A program made the translations under genes and the position numbers. Positions 36,874 to 45,079 of a stretch of DNA of 64,000 bases are shown here, piece after piece. The stretch lies in the NCBI RefSeq assembly GCF_018449675.1, contig NZ_JAAVUZ010000001.1, positions 496,001-560,000 on the forward strand. The letters are read 5' to 3'. This stretch comes from Glaciihabitans sp. dw_435 (GTDB taxonomy: Bacteria > Actinomycetota > Actinomycetes > Actinomycetales > Microbacteriaceae). The notes beneath the pieces were generated by a model. The model was given only the letters and a program-made list of their open reading frames with translations. It had not been told where the DNA came from and searched no databases. Positions within the stretch are counted from its first letter, which is position 1. Every line of letters starts with the position of its first letter.

Positions 36874-38346
36874 ATGACATCCCTGTGGTTGAGCCAGGCC
36901 CGTGACATCCTCACTGACGAATTCGTGGCCGGCGCACACTTCGACGAGGTCATCGTCGGCGCGGGAATTACCGGACTCGTCTCCGCCGTGCTGTTCGCCC
37001 GGGCCGGACGCCGGGTGGCTGTGCTCGAATCGCGAACGGTCGGCGCGGGCACCACTGGAAACACCACCGCAAAGATTTCGCAGTTGCAGGGCACCCAGTT
37101 CTCGAAGGTGCACAGCCACGGGTACCAGGCAATGCTGCAGGCATACGCCGACGGCAATCGCGACGCGTTCGACTGGCTGATGGACTACACCTCGACGCAC
37201 GGCATCGAGGTCGAGCGGCGTGACGCCGTGACGTACGCGGGGACAGCGGATGGCGCGGCGCGCGTCGACCGCGAGTTCGAGCTTGCCCGTTCCGTCGGGC
37301 TCGACGTGGCGCGTGTCGCCTATGCGGGGCTGCCCTTCACCACCTTCGGAGCCGTCGTGCTGCCCAACCAGGCGCAGTTCGACCCGCTGGATCTGCTCGC
37401 GGCGCTCGCCGCGGAGCTGCGGTCCCTCGGCGGGGTGATCTTCGAGGGCACGCGAGTGACGGGCGTGCGGGCCTCGCAGCCGGCGCGAGTGCAGACCTAC
37501 TCGGGAGAGCTGACCGCCGATCACGTCATCCTCGCCACGGGCACCCCGATTCTCGACAGGGGCCTCTACTTCGCCAAGGTGTCCGCGGAGCGCAGTTACG
37601 CGCAGTCGTTCGAGCTGCCCGGCGACGCGCTGCCGGACGGCATGTACCTGGGCGTGGAGACGCCGACCCGGAGCATCCGCACCTCGAAGGGATTGTTGCT
37701 GACCGGCGGCAACGGGCATCCGGTGGGGCGCGAGGCCTCCCCGCAGGCGCGCGCGGACGACCTGACGGCGTGGACGAAGCGCTTCTGGCCGGGCGCGGAG
37801 TTGACCCACGCGTGGTCAGCCCAGGACTACAGCACCGCCCACCGTGTGCCGTTCGTCGGCTGGCTGCCGCGGGGCCGGCAGCGCATCTTCCTCGCGACCG
37901 GATACGACAAGTGGGGGATGACCGGCGGCGTTGCCGCGGCGCTGACCCTCGTCGCCGACATCCTCGGCTCCGGCAGCACGCAATGGCAGACGGTGCTGCA
38001 CCACCGGGTGACGATGCCGCGCGCCATCGGACGGGGGATCGGCGAGAACGCCGCGGTCGCCTGGTGGTACGCAAAGGGGTACACGAAGGCGCTGTCCCGC
38101 CCGCTTCCCGCCGAGGCGCCCGCGGAAGGCGTCGGCGTCGTCGGTCGCCAGGGGCTGAAACCCACTGTCGAATCGACGGTCAACGGCACCACCTGCGCGC
38201 TGTCGGCGGTCTGCAGCCACCTCGGCGCTGTCGTCACCTGGAACGATGCGGAGAAGAGCTGGGACTGCCCCGCGCACGGATCGCGCTTCGCCGCCGACGG
38301 CACCCGGCTGGAAGGGCCGGCAACGCGTGATCTGCGTCCCCGCTAA
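36874..38346 (+). CDS. FAD-dependent oxidoreductase fused to a Rieske iron-sulfur domain
   Basis: A 490-residue fusion. The DAO-type FAD domain (about 25-370) has the dinucleotide motif EVIVGAGITGLVSAVLFARAG (starting about residue 23). A C-terminal Rieske domain (about 405-490) has both ligand pairs, C-S-H in CSHLGAVV and C-P-A-H in WDCPAHGSRF. Similar proteins were first noted as putative glycine/D-amino-acid oxidases; electrons may pass from substrate via FAD to the cluster. The ATG is chosen for its AAGGAG; a GTG 15 bases upstream is in frame. Confidence 0.88.
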   Translation: MTSLWLSQARDILTDEFVAGAHFDEVIVGAGITGLVSAVLFARAGRRVAVLESRTVGAGTTGNTTAKISQLQGTQFSKVHSHGYQAMLQAYADGNRDAFDWLMDYTSTHGIEVERRDAVTYAGTADGAARVDREFELARSVGLDVARVAYAGLPFTTFGAVVLPNQAQFDPLDLLAALAAELRSLGGVIFEGTRVTGVRASQPARVQTYSGELTADHVILATGTPILDRGLYFAKVSAERSYAQSFELPGDALPDGMYLGVETPTRSIRTSKGLLLTGGNGHPVGREASPQARADDLTAWTKRFWPGAELTHAWSAQDYSTAHRVPFVGWLPRGRQRIFLATGYDKWGMTGGVAAALTLVADILGSGSTQWQTVLHHRVTMPRAIGRGIGENAAVAWWYAKGYTKALSRPLPAEAPAEGVGVVGRQGLKPTVESTVNGTTCALSAVCSHLGAVVTWNDAEKSWDCPAHGSRFAADGTRLEGPATRDLRPR

Positions 38347-38367
38347 TGCGCGATATCCTTGTGCCCG

Positions 38368-38724
38368 ATGACTTCGTACCCGACGCCGGCGTTCCGCCGC
38401 ACCGCCCTCGCTCCCGGAATTCTTGCCGCGATCGTTCTCATGGCGGGCTTCGCCCTCCTCGGCGGGTCGGGATTCATCTGGATCCAGTTCGCCACGAGCA
38501 TCCTGGCGATCATCGTCGCCGTCTACGCGTGGCAGGCAAAGCAGTGGTGGTGGTTCATCGGCCTGGTCCCCATTGCCGTGCTGTGGAATCCCATCGTCGT
38601 CATCGACATCCACAACGATGGCCTCTGGCTTGGCCTGCAGTACGTAGCGGCCCTGGTGTTCATCGCCTGCGGCATCTTCATCAAGGTGCCCAACCCCGAT
38701 GACCGCAACGCGCGCAAGCGCTGA
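38368..38724 (+). CDS. Small membrane protein (DUF6804-like), unknown function
   Basis: A 118-residue protein with about four hydrophobic segments (18-38, 40-57, 60-80, 88-105) and a polar Lys/Arg tail. WQAKQWWWFIGLVPIAVLWNP is typical of a small Trp-rich actinobacterial membrane family. TATCCT lies 8 bases before the ATG, so the transcript may be nearly leaderless. Starts 21 bp after the Rieske fusion. Confidence 0.65.
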   Translation: MTSYPTPAFRRTALAPGILAAIVLMAGFALLGGSGFIWIQFATSILAIIVAVYAWQAKQWWWFIGLVPIAVLWNPIVVIDIHNDGLWLGLQYVAALVFIACGIFIKVPNPDDRNARKR

Positions 38725-38843
38725 GCACGGCGCCCGACTTCGTTTGGGCTTATAATGAGTCAAGCGCAACACGAACCCACCATCCGCATCGCGATTGGGT
38801 CTGGGATTTCGAGAAAGCGCCTTCTGTCGGTATCTAATGACGG

Positions 38844-38859
38844 CAGATTCTAGAATCTG
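38844..38859. repeat. Perfect 16-bp palindrome upstream of the SNF2 helicase gene
   Basis: CAGATTCTAGAATCTG is a perfect inverted repeat, AT-rich at its centre, 70 bp before the helicase start codon. It is compact enough to be a repressor operator. A TATAAT (38751-38756) lies about 90 bp further upstream as a possible -10. Function is inferred from position only. Confidence 0.6.
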
Positions 38860-38928
38860 GGACATTCGCCGAAATTAGCCGGTGGAGATCTCCCCTACCC
38901 GTGCCGAATGTGTGGCACAAGGAGGAAC

Positions 38929-41076
38929 ATGGCCCAATCAGGCCAGCGCCAGAGAAGCCAGAGGCCCGCAGCGTCTCGGCAGTCTGCACAGCGACGACGT
39001 CCCCGCGGAACCGACGATGCCGGGGTGATCCCCGTTCTCGCCCGCGCCGCCCGTGAGGTCGAGGCCGCGGTTCAGAAGGGCCCCCTGAAGTCGGCGAACC
39101 GCGCCCGTTTCCAGGTCGCCGCCCTGCTTCTGCGTGAAGAGCGCGCCCGGGTCAAGGTCGATCCGGAACTCACCGAGTCAGAACGCTCCAACGAGCAGAA
39201 GCGTCTCGACGGCCTCGCGGGTATTCTCGCCAAGACCGCCGCCCGCGACACCAGCCTCATCTCACTCCTCGGCGACGACGCCCCGATTACCGCAGCGGCC
39301 AAGACCCTGCGTCGTGACCTGCTGCTGGCGGCCGGCGTCGAGCTCAGCCCCGATGAGCTGATCATCACCACCGAGCCCAAGCCCGTCGATGCGCAGGTGC
39401 TCAAGCAGGTCGTCCCGCAGTCGGTGCGCCAGCTGCAGATGTCCAACCCGTTCCTCGCCCCCGACTTCAGCGCGATGCAGGCAAAGCCCGCCCGGGTCAA
39501 CCGTCTCGCGAACTGGGAGCTCATCGAGCCGCTGTTCCGTGCCTTCGAGTACGGCGCCGGCGGCGGAACCGCCAGCATGGAGCTTCCCGAGGCGACCACG
39601 CTGCGCACTCCCGGCAAGCTCGAGCTCATGCGTCACCAGGCCCGCTTCGTCGAAGAGGTCAAGCAGGGTCACCGCACGTTCCTGCTCGCGGACGAACCGG
39701 GCCTCGGCAAGACGGCACAGGCCCTGCTCGCGGCATCCGTCTCCAACTCCTACCCGCTCCTGGTGGTCGTGCCCAACGTGGTCAAGACCAACTGGGCGCG
39801 CGAGGTCGAACTCTGGACTCCCCAGCGCACGGCAACCGTCGTGCACGGTGACGGCAACGACGTGGACGCGTTCAGCGACGTCGTCATCGTCAACTACGAG
39901 GTGCTCGACCGACACGTCGGCTGGCTCAGCCGGTTCGGTTTCAAGGGCATGGTCGTCGACGAGGCCCACTTCATCAAGAACCTCACCTCGCAGCGGTCCA
40001 AACACGTGCTCGCGCTCAGCCGCAGCATTCGCGCCACCAGTCCGCGCGCGCTCTTCATGGCACTGACGGGTACACCCCTGATCAACCAGATCGACGACTT
40101 CCGCGCCATCTGGCAGTTCCTTGGCTGGATCGACGACAAGAAGCCGATGCCAGAACTCATGGACGCCCTCGAGGACACGGGGCTCACCCCCGCCGACTTC
40201 GGCTTCTTCGCCGAGGCACGGCACGCGGTCATCGACATGGGAATCGTGCGTCGCAAGAAGGTGGATGTCGCGGCCGACATCCCCGCTCGTCGCATCGCCG
40301 ACATCCCGGTCGAGCTTGACGACGATCTCGGACGCTCGATCCGCGAGGCAGAGGCAGCCCTCACCGCCCGCCTGCTCGATCGCTACCGCCGCCGGCTCGC
40401 ACTCCGGAAGGCTGACGCCGGGGAGTTCGACCCGGAGATCGACGGAGACCGCCTCATTCGCGCCGTCGCCCGCGAGGAACTGGAAGACTCCAAGTCCTCG
40501 AAGACCGCTGAAAACGTCTTCACGATGGTCCGCCGCATCGGGCAGGCCAAGGCGACCCTCGCCGCGGACTACACCGCGCAGCTCGCTCGCAACGTCGGCA
40601 AGGTGGTGTTCTTCGCCAAGCACATAGACGTGATGGATGCCGCCGAGGCGCACTTTGCCAAGGTCGGCCTCAAGTCCGTATCGATCCGTGGTGAGCAGTC
40701 CGCCAAGGCGCGCCAGAGCGCCATCGACGCGTTCACCACCGATCCCGAGGTGTCGGTGGTCGTGGCATCCCTCACCGCTGCTGGTGTCGGCCTCAACTTG
40801 CAGGCCGCGTCCAACGTCGTCCTCGCCGAGCTCAGCTGGACCAGTGCCGAGCAGACACAGGCCATCGACCGCGTGCACCGCATCGGTCAGGAACTACCCG
40901 TCACCGCGTGGCGAATCATTGCCGCGCAGACCATCGACGCCCGCATCGCCGAACTCATTGACAGCAAGGCGGGGCTTGCGGCCCGCGCACTCGACGGGTC
41001 TGATGAAGAAGTGACAGCCGAATCCAGCGTGCAGCTCGAAGCCCTCGTGAGCCTCCTCACCGAGGCCCTCGCGTGA
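38929..41076 (+). CDS. SNF2-family DEAD/DEAH ATPase (helicase-like)
   Basis: A 715-residue protein. A basic Gln/Arg-rich tail (1-30) and a helical domain of about 200 residues precede a SNF2 ATPase: Walker A ADEPGLGKTAQ (about 253-263), Walker B VVDEAHF (about 342-348), LTGTPLINQ (motif III), and a C-terminal helicase lobe with QAIDRVHRIGQ (about 644-654). SNF2 proteins move along double-stranded DNA. No nuclease or methylase domain is fused. AAGGAGG precedes the ATG closely. Its stop overlaps the Stealth gene start. Confidence 0.88.
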   Translation: MAQSGQRQRSQRPAASRQSAQRRRPRGTDDAGVIPVLARAAREVEAAVQKGPLKSANRARFQVAALLLREERARVKVDPELTESERSNEQKRLDGLAGILAKTAARDTSLISLLGDDAPITAAAKTLRRDLLLAAGVELSPDELIITTEPKPVDAQVLKQVVPQSVRQLQMSNPFLAPDFSAMQAKPARVNRLANWELIEPLFRAFEYGAGGGTASMELPEATTLRTPGKLELMRHQARFVEEVKQGHRTFLLADEPGLGKTAQALLAASVSNSYPLLVVVPNVVKTNWAREVELWTPQRTATVVHGDGNDVDAFSDVVIVNYEVLDRHVGWLSRFGFKGMVVDEAHFIKNLTSQRSKHVLALSRSIRATSPRALFMALTGTPLINQIDDFRAIWQFLGWIDDKKPMPELMDALEDTGLTPADFGFFAEARHAVIDMGIVRRKKVDVAADIPARRIADIPVELDDDLGRSIREAEAALTARLLDRYRRRLALRKADAGEFDPEIDGDRLIRAVAREELEDSKSSKTAENVFTMVRRIGQAKATLAADYTAQLARNVGKVVFFAKHIDVMDAAEAHFAKVGLKSVSIRGEQSAKARQSAIDAFTTDPEVSVVVASLTAAGVGLNLQAASNVVLAELSWTSAEQTQAIDRVHRIGQELPVTAWRIIAAQTIDARIAELIDSKAGLAARALDGSDEEVTAESSVQLEALVSLLTEALA

Positions 41077-42656
41077 GCCCCGACCTCGTGCTGGTCGAGC
41101 CGACGCCGGATCCCCGCTCACTTGGCCGCAACGACGTCATCGTCCGCAAGGGACAGTTCACCCTCGTCAACAGCAAGCTGACGCCGCAGCAGTCCCTCAT
41201 CGAAGACCTGCTCGCGATTCGCGACGTTCTCGACGCCGCCGAAATCGAGTACCTCCTGGTGCGCGATGACGATGATCACCCGATTCTCGCCGTCGATCGC
41301 AAGCGCCGTTCGCAGCTCGAACGCGCCCTTGCCGCGGCGTTTGCCACCGAACCGTTCTATTCGAAGGCGGGGGATGCCCCTGCGCTGTTCGTTGCGGATG
41401 GACGCCTGTCCCGCTCGGGCAAGAGCCGTGTAGTGCGGCTGTTCCGTCCCCGCATCGAACCGGTCGGCCGCCTGCGGTACGGAGCCTCCAATGGCGTCCG
41501 GCTGGAGTTCTGGGACTTCGGCGTCGAGACGATCGTTGCCCCCTCCGAAAACGCGCTCATGCGCACGAGCCTCCCGCGCTCCGAGGCCATCGACGCAACA
41601 GTGTCGCTCTACGGTCGCGAATGGCGCACCCTCGACGGCATGTTCGCGACACACGCGACGGACATCACCTTCGACATCGACATGGTCTTCTCCTGGGTCG
41701 ACGGCACCGCCATCGAGTTCCAGCGTGCGCGCGCCCTGCGCATGCAGGCATACGTTGTGGGGGAGGGGGATGACTCGGAGGCCCGTTACCGCCAGATCGA
41801 CGAACTCAAGTACGCCCTCCGCAGCGTGTACATGTTCGCCCCCTGGGTTCGCCGCATCTTCATCGTGACCGACTCACCCAGGCCCGTCTGGCTGGATGAC
41901 CACCCGTCGGTGACGATCGTCCGCAGCGAGGAGTTCTTCCAGGACGTGTCGGTGCTGCCGACCCACAGCTCGCACGCCGTGGAGAGCCAGCTGCACCACA
42001 TTCCGGGTCTCAGCGAGCACTTCCTGTACTCCAATGACGACATGTTCTTCGGCCGTCCAGTCACCCCGGACATGTTCTTCTCCCCCGGGGGAATCACCAA
42101 GTTCATTGAGGCGACCACGCGCATCGGACTCGGAGAAAACAACCCGGCCCGCAGCGGCTTCGAAAACGCGGCGCGGGTCAACCGCCGGTTGCTGCAGGAG
42201 CGTTTCGGTCGCGTCACCACCCGTCACCTCGAGCATGCGGCGACGCCGCTGCGCAAGAGCGTGCTCGACGAAATGGAGCGCGAGTTCGCCGAGGACTTCC
42301 GCCGCACCGCGGCTAGCCCGTTCAGGTCGAGCACCGACATCTCGGTGACGAATTCGTTCTATCACTACTACGCGCTGATGACCGGTCGCGCCGTCGTGCA
42401 GACCGAGGCACGGGTTCTCTACATCGAAACCACGCTGAAGGTGGCCCTGAAAGAGATGGATTCGCTGCTCAAGCAGCGGTCCTACGACTTCTTCTGCCTC
42501 AACGACGGAAGCGCGCCCGAGATCTCGGTCGAGAAACGCACAACCGCGGTTGTGTCGTTCCTCGACCGGTACTTCGGAATTTCCGCTCCGTGGGAAACTA
42601 CGCCAGCACTCGAATGGGAAGAGTCATCGGAGGCTCCTGCGGAACCGGTGGGTTAA
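41073..42656 (+). CDS. Stealth-family sugar-phosphate transferase
   Basis: A 527-residue protein with the conserved Stealth regions: CR1 IDMVFSWVDG (about 202-211), CR2 with SQLHHIPGLSEHFLYSNDDM (about 305-325), CR3 around 345-385 and CR4 around NSFYHYYALMTGRAV. The N-terminal 200 residues are unlike these regions and may be an accessory fold. Family members transfer hexose-1-phosphate to glycans, making phosphate-linked capsule or wall polymers. The start overlaps the SNF2 gene by 4 bp, an odd pairing. Confidence 0.87.
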   Translation: MSPDLVLVEPTPDPRSLGRNDVIVRKGQFTLVNSKLTPQQSLIEDLLAIRDVLDAAEIEYLLVRDDDDHPILAVDRKRRSQLERALAAAFATEPFYSKAGDAPALFVADGRLSRSGKSRVVRLFRPRIEPVGRLRYGASNGVRLEFWDFGVETIVAPSENALMRTSLPRSEAIDATVSLYGREWRTLDGMFATHATDITFDIDMVFSWVDGTAIEFQRARALRMQAYVVGEGDDSEARYRQIDELKYALRSVYMFAPWVRRIFIVTDSPRPVWLDDHPSVTIVRSEEFFQDVSVLPTHSSHAVESQLHHIPGLSEHFLYSNDDMFFGRPVTPDMFFSPGGITKFIEATTRIGLGENNPARSGFENAARVNRRLLQERFGRVTTRHLEHAATPLRKSVLDEMEREFAEDFRRTAASPFRSSTDISVTNSFYHYYALMTGRAVVQTEARVLYIETTLKVALKEMDSLLKQRSYDFFCLNDGSAPEISVEKRTTAVVSFLDRYFGISAPWETTPALEWEESSEAPAEPVG

Positions 42657-43587
42657 CCGCATCGGCGATGCGGACGCCCGACGCCGAGAGGCGTCTGACC
42701 GTCTCGGCCGCGTCGACGTAGGCGAGAGCCGAATACTCCCCGATCGGAACGACGGAGTGCAGCACGGTGTTCTCGTAGACGTGAACGAGGTTGAAGGCGC
42801 GCGCGCCGTCACGGCCGCGGGTTCCTCCGACCGGCACGTTGAGATCCTGGGTGTAGCAGGTGGCCGATGCCACCGACACCGGGATGCCGGCGAAGGTGCT
42901 GGTGGATGAATAGTGCAGGTGCCCAGCGATGATGCTGCGCACGTCGCTACCCTCGAGGACCTCTGCCAGCCCCGCCTGGTCGCGCAGCTCGACAAGAACT
43001 GCGAGGTCGAGCACGCTGGGCACCGGCGGGTGGTGCATGGCCAGAATGGTGCCGTGCGGTGCCGGCACCGACAACTCCTCCGCCAACCAGTCCAGCTGCG
43101 CGCTGCTGATCTCGCCGTAGTGTGCTCCGGGAACCGTGGAGTCAAGGGTGATGACGCGCAGGCCGTTCACGTCATAGACGCGGTCAACCGGGCGGGAGTT
43201 GGGGACTTCACCAAAGAGTTCTTCGCGGAAGTTCTCGCGCTTGTCGTGGTTGCCCATGACCCAGATGATCTGGGATCCCAGCTTGGCGGCGACAGGTTCG
43301 ACGATCGCGCGGAGACGCTGGTAGGCCTCGGTCTCGCCATGATCTGCGAGATCCCCGGTGATGATGATCGCCTCGGGGCGTCCATCCGATTGCGCGAGCT
43401 CTTCGAAGAGTTCACGCAGGTGTGCTTCGCTGTCGACGGTGTCGTACAGGCGCTTATTACCCGCCAAAAGGTGGGTGTCGCTGAGGTGAAGGAGGAAGTG
43501 GTCCGCCCGCGGATACTCAGCCGTTCTAATGCTCACGAGCCGTCCATTCGGGTCGAGGTTGCGATCACGGCGATCGCGATCACCCAT
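42598..43587 (-). CDS. Metallophosphoesterase, CpdA-type 3',5'-cyclic nucleotide phosphodiesterase
   Basis: A 329-residue calcineurin-fold phosphoesterase. Metal-binding motifs are in order: HLSDTHLL (about 34), ITGDLADHGETEAY (about 75), MGNHDKRENF (about 112), then AMHHPPVP (about 190) and IAGHLHYSSTS (about 229). Two metals are expected. Substrates may be cyclic AMP or other phosphodiesters. Its 3' end overlaps the Stealth gene tail-to-tail by 59 bp. No clear ribosome site precedes the ATG. Confidence 0.87.
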   Translation of the reverse strand: MGDRDRRDRNLDPNGRLVSIRTAEYPRADHFLLHLSDTHLLAGNKRLYDTVDSEAHLRELFEELAQSDGRPEAIIITGDLADHGETEAYQRLRAIVEPVAAKLGSQIIWVMGNHDKRENFREELFGEVPNSRPVDRVYDVNGLRVITLDSTVPGAHYGEISSAQLDWLAEELSVPAPHGTILAMHHPPVPSVLDLAVLVELRDQAGLAEVLEGSDVRSIIAGHLHYSSTSTFAGIPVSVASATCYTQDLNVPVGGTRGRDGARAFNLVHVYENTVLHSVVPIGEYSALAYVDAAETVRRLSASGVRIADAVNPPVPQEPPMTLPIRVLA

Positions 43588-43684
43588 GCTACACAGGTAA
43601 GTCGAGCATGGGAGGGTTAACAGGAGGTTGCCGCCACGCGGCGTAACGTGGTTTCCGTTGGTAAACAATTGGAGGACAACCCCG

Positions 43685-44605
43685 GTGTCTCGGTTTGTGC
43701 GCTTCGAACAGTTCGGCGGTCCCGAGGTCCTTTCGGTGGTGAATGTCGAGCCTCCACGTCCCGGTCCCGGCCAGGTTCGGGTGCAGGTTCGCGTCGCGGG
43801 ACTCAATCCCGTTGACCACAAGATCTTCGCCGGGGGACCGACCGCCGAGAAGCACGGGGCACGTCTACCCTCCGGAGTTGGCAACGATTTCTCCGGCATC
43901 GTCGACCAGGTGGGCGAGGGAGTGACGTCGCTGCGGCCCGGAGATGCGGTGTTCGGAGGCGCCCGGCACCGCGCCCAGGCCGACTTTGTCGTGGTGGACG
44001 CCGATCGCGTGCTCCGGAAGCCCGAGCGGCTCACAATCGAACAGGCGGGGGCTCTGGACATCTCGGGACGTGCGGCCTGGGCGACGGTGCAGGCAGTGCG
44101 GGTCGCGGCGGATGACACGGTGCTGGTCAGTGCCGCTGCGGGAGGTGTTGGCCTGCTCGCCTGCCAGCTGGCGCTGGCGACGGGAGCGACGGTGATCGGT
44201 ACGGCAAGCCTCCGTAACCATGACTTCCTGCGATCGATCGGCGTCGTCCCTGTGGAGTACGGCGAGGGACTGGCCGAACGAGTGCGGGACGCATCACGGG
44301 GCCGCGTCACCGCGGTTCTCGACTACAACGGTGCGGAGACCATCGACGCCGGACTCGCCCTCGGCGTACACGGTTCCCGCATCAATACGATCGTCGCCCG
44401 CGGCCATGCGTCAGAGCATGGCATCGGGGGAGTGGGAGGGCAGGCGGCGTCCCTCGACAACCTGCTCGAACTGGCCGAACTGATCGCCGGCGGCAGCATC
44501 GTTCTCCCCATCGACTCCGTGTTCCCGATTCAGCGGGTTGCCGAGGCCTATACGCGCCTCTCCCTGGGGCACACGCGGGGAAAGTCGATTCTCGTTACCG
44601 AGTAG
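43685..44605 (+). CDS. NADPH:quinone oxidoreductase, zinc-independent MDR family
   Basis: A 306-residue medium-chain reductase. The GroES-like domain contains VAGLNPVDHKIF and GNDFSGIVDQVGEGVTSLRPGD, and the Rossmann domain has VSAAAGGVGLLACQLAL (about 149-165). The catalytic-zinc ligands are absent, as in quinone reductases. GTG 43685 has GGAGG nine bases upstream and matches the usual N-terminus (RFVRFEQFGGPEVL). Compare the shortened relative at 60897-61589. Confidence 0.88.
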   Translation: MSRFVRFEQFGGPEVLSVVNVEPPRPGPGQVRVQVRVAGLNPVDHKIFAGGPTAEKHGARLPSGVGNDFSGIVDQVGEGVTSLRPGDAVFGGARHRAQADFVVVDADRVLRKPERLTIEQAGALDISGRAAWATVQAVRVAADDTVLVSAAAGGVGLLACQLALATGATVIGTASLRNHDFLRSIGVVPVEYGEGLAERVRDASRGRVTAVLDYNGAETIDAGLALGVHGSRINTIVARGHASEHGIGGVGGQAASLDNLLELAELIAGGSIVLPIDSVFPIQRVAEAYTRLSLGHTRGKSILVTE

Positions 44606-44625
44606 CGTCTCCGGGTGAATCGGCG

Positions 44626-45018
44626 TCAGCGCACCTGCGCGGCGCAGACAATGCAGAGGTGAGCCTGCGGGCGTGCCTCGAGGCGACCGGAGGCAATCTC
44701 CTTGCCGCAGCGACCGCAGAGTCCATAGGTTCCGTCCTCGAGACGCACGAGCGCGGCGTCGATTTCGGACAGGTGCTGCGCGGACTGCTTCAGCATTGCT
44801 GAGGACTGGGACCGCTCGAACGCCAGCGTCGGACCCTCGGGGTCGTGCTCATCGTCGGTAGGGGAATCGCGTCGAGCACTGAGGAATGCGCCCATCTCTT
44901 CATTGAGACGGTCGATCAACAATCGGGTTTGTTCCCGATCCCCCACGAGTCGGACCCGCAGAGACGTACGCTGCCGTGACGTAAGTGCGGTGGTTTGGCG
45001 TTCGGCGATCCCAGTCAT
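44626..45018 (-). CDS. TraR/DksA-family zinc-finger protein
   Basis: A 130-residue protein with an N-terminal helical hairpin (about 20-85) and a C4 zinc finger of the form C-x2-C-x17-C-x2-C at about 101-124 (CGRCGKE, then LCIVC). DksA/TraR proteins enter the RNA polymerase secondary channel. The acidic DxxDxA tip of E. coli DksA is only loosely matched by SEIDAALVRLEDG, so the exact effect is uncertain. Confidence 0.85.
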   Translation of the reverse strand: MTGIAERQTTALTSRQRTSLRVRLVGDREQTRLLIDRLNEEMGAFLSARRDSPTDDEHDPEGPTLAFERSQSSAMLKQSAQHLSEIDAALVRLEDGTYGLCGRCGKEIASGRLEARPQAHLCIVCAAQVR

Positions 45019-45079
45019 TAGGCAAGTACAGACCCCCCAAAGAGGGGAAGAAAGGACTAGCCAGATCGGGCGCTATGCG

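Noticed and set aside
39262-40878. 538-codon open frame antisense to the SNF2 gene
   Set aside because: Composition is typical of reverse-strand shadows; SNF2 motifs are intact on the + strand.
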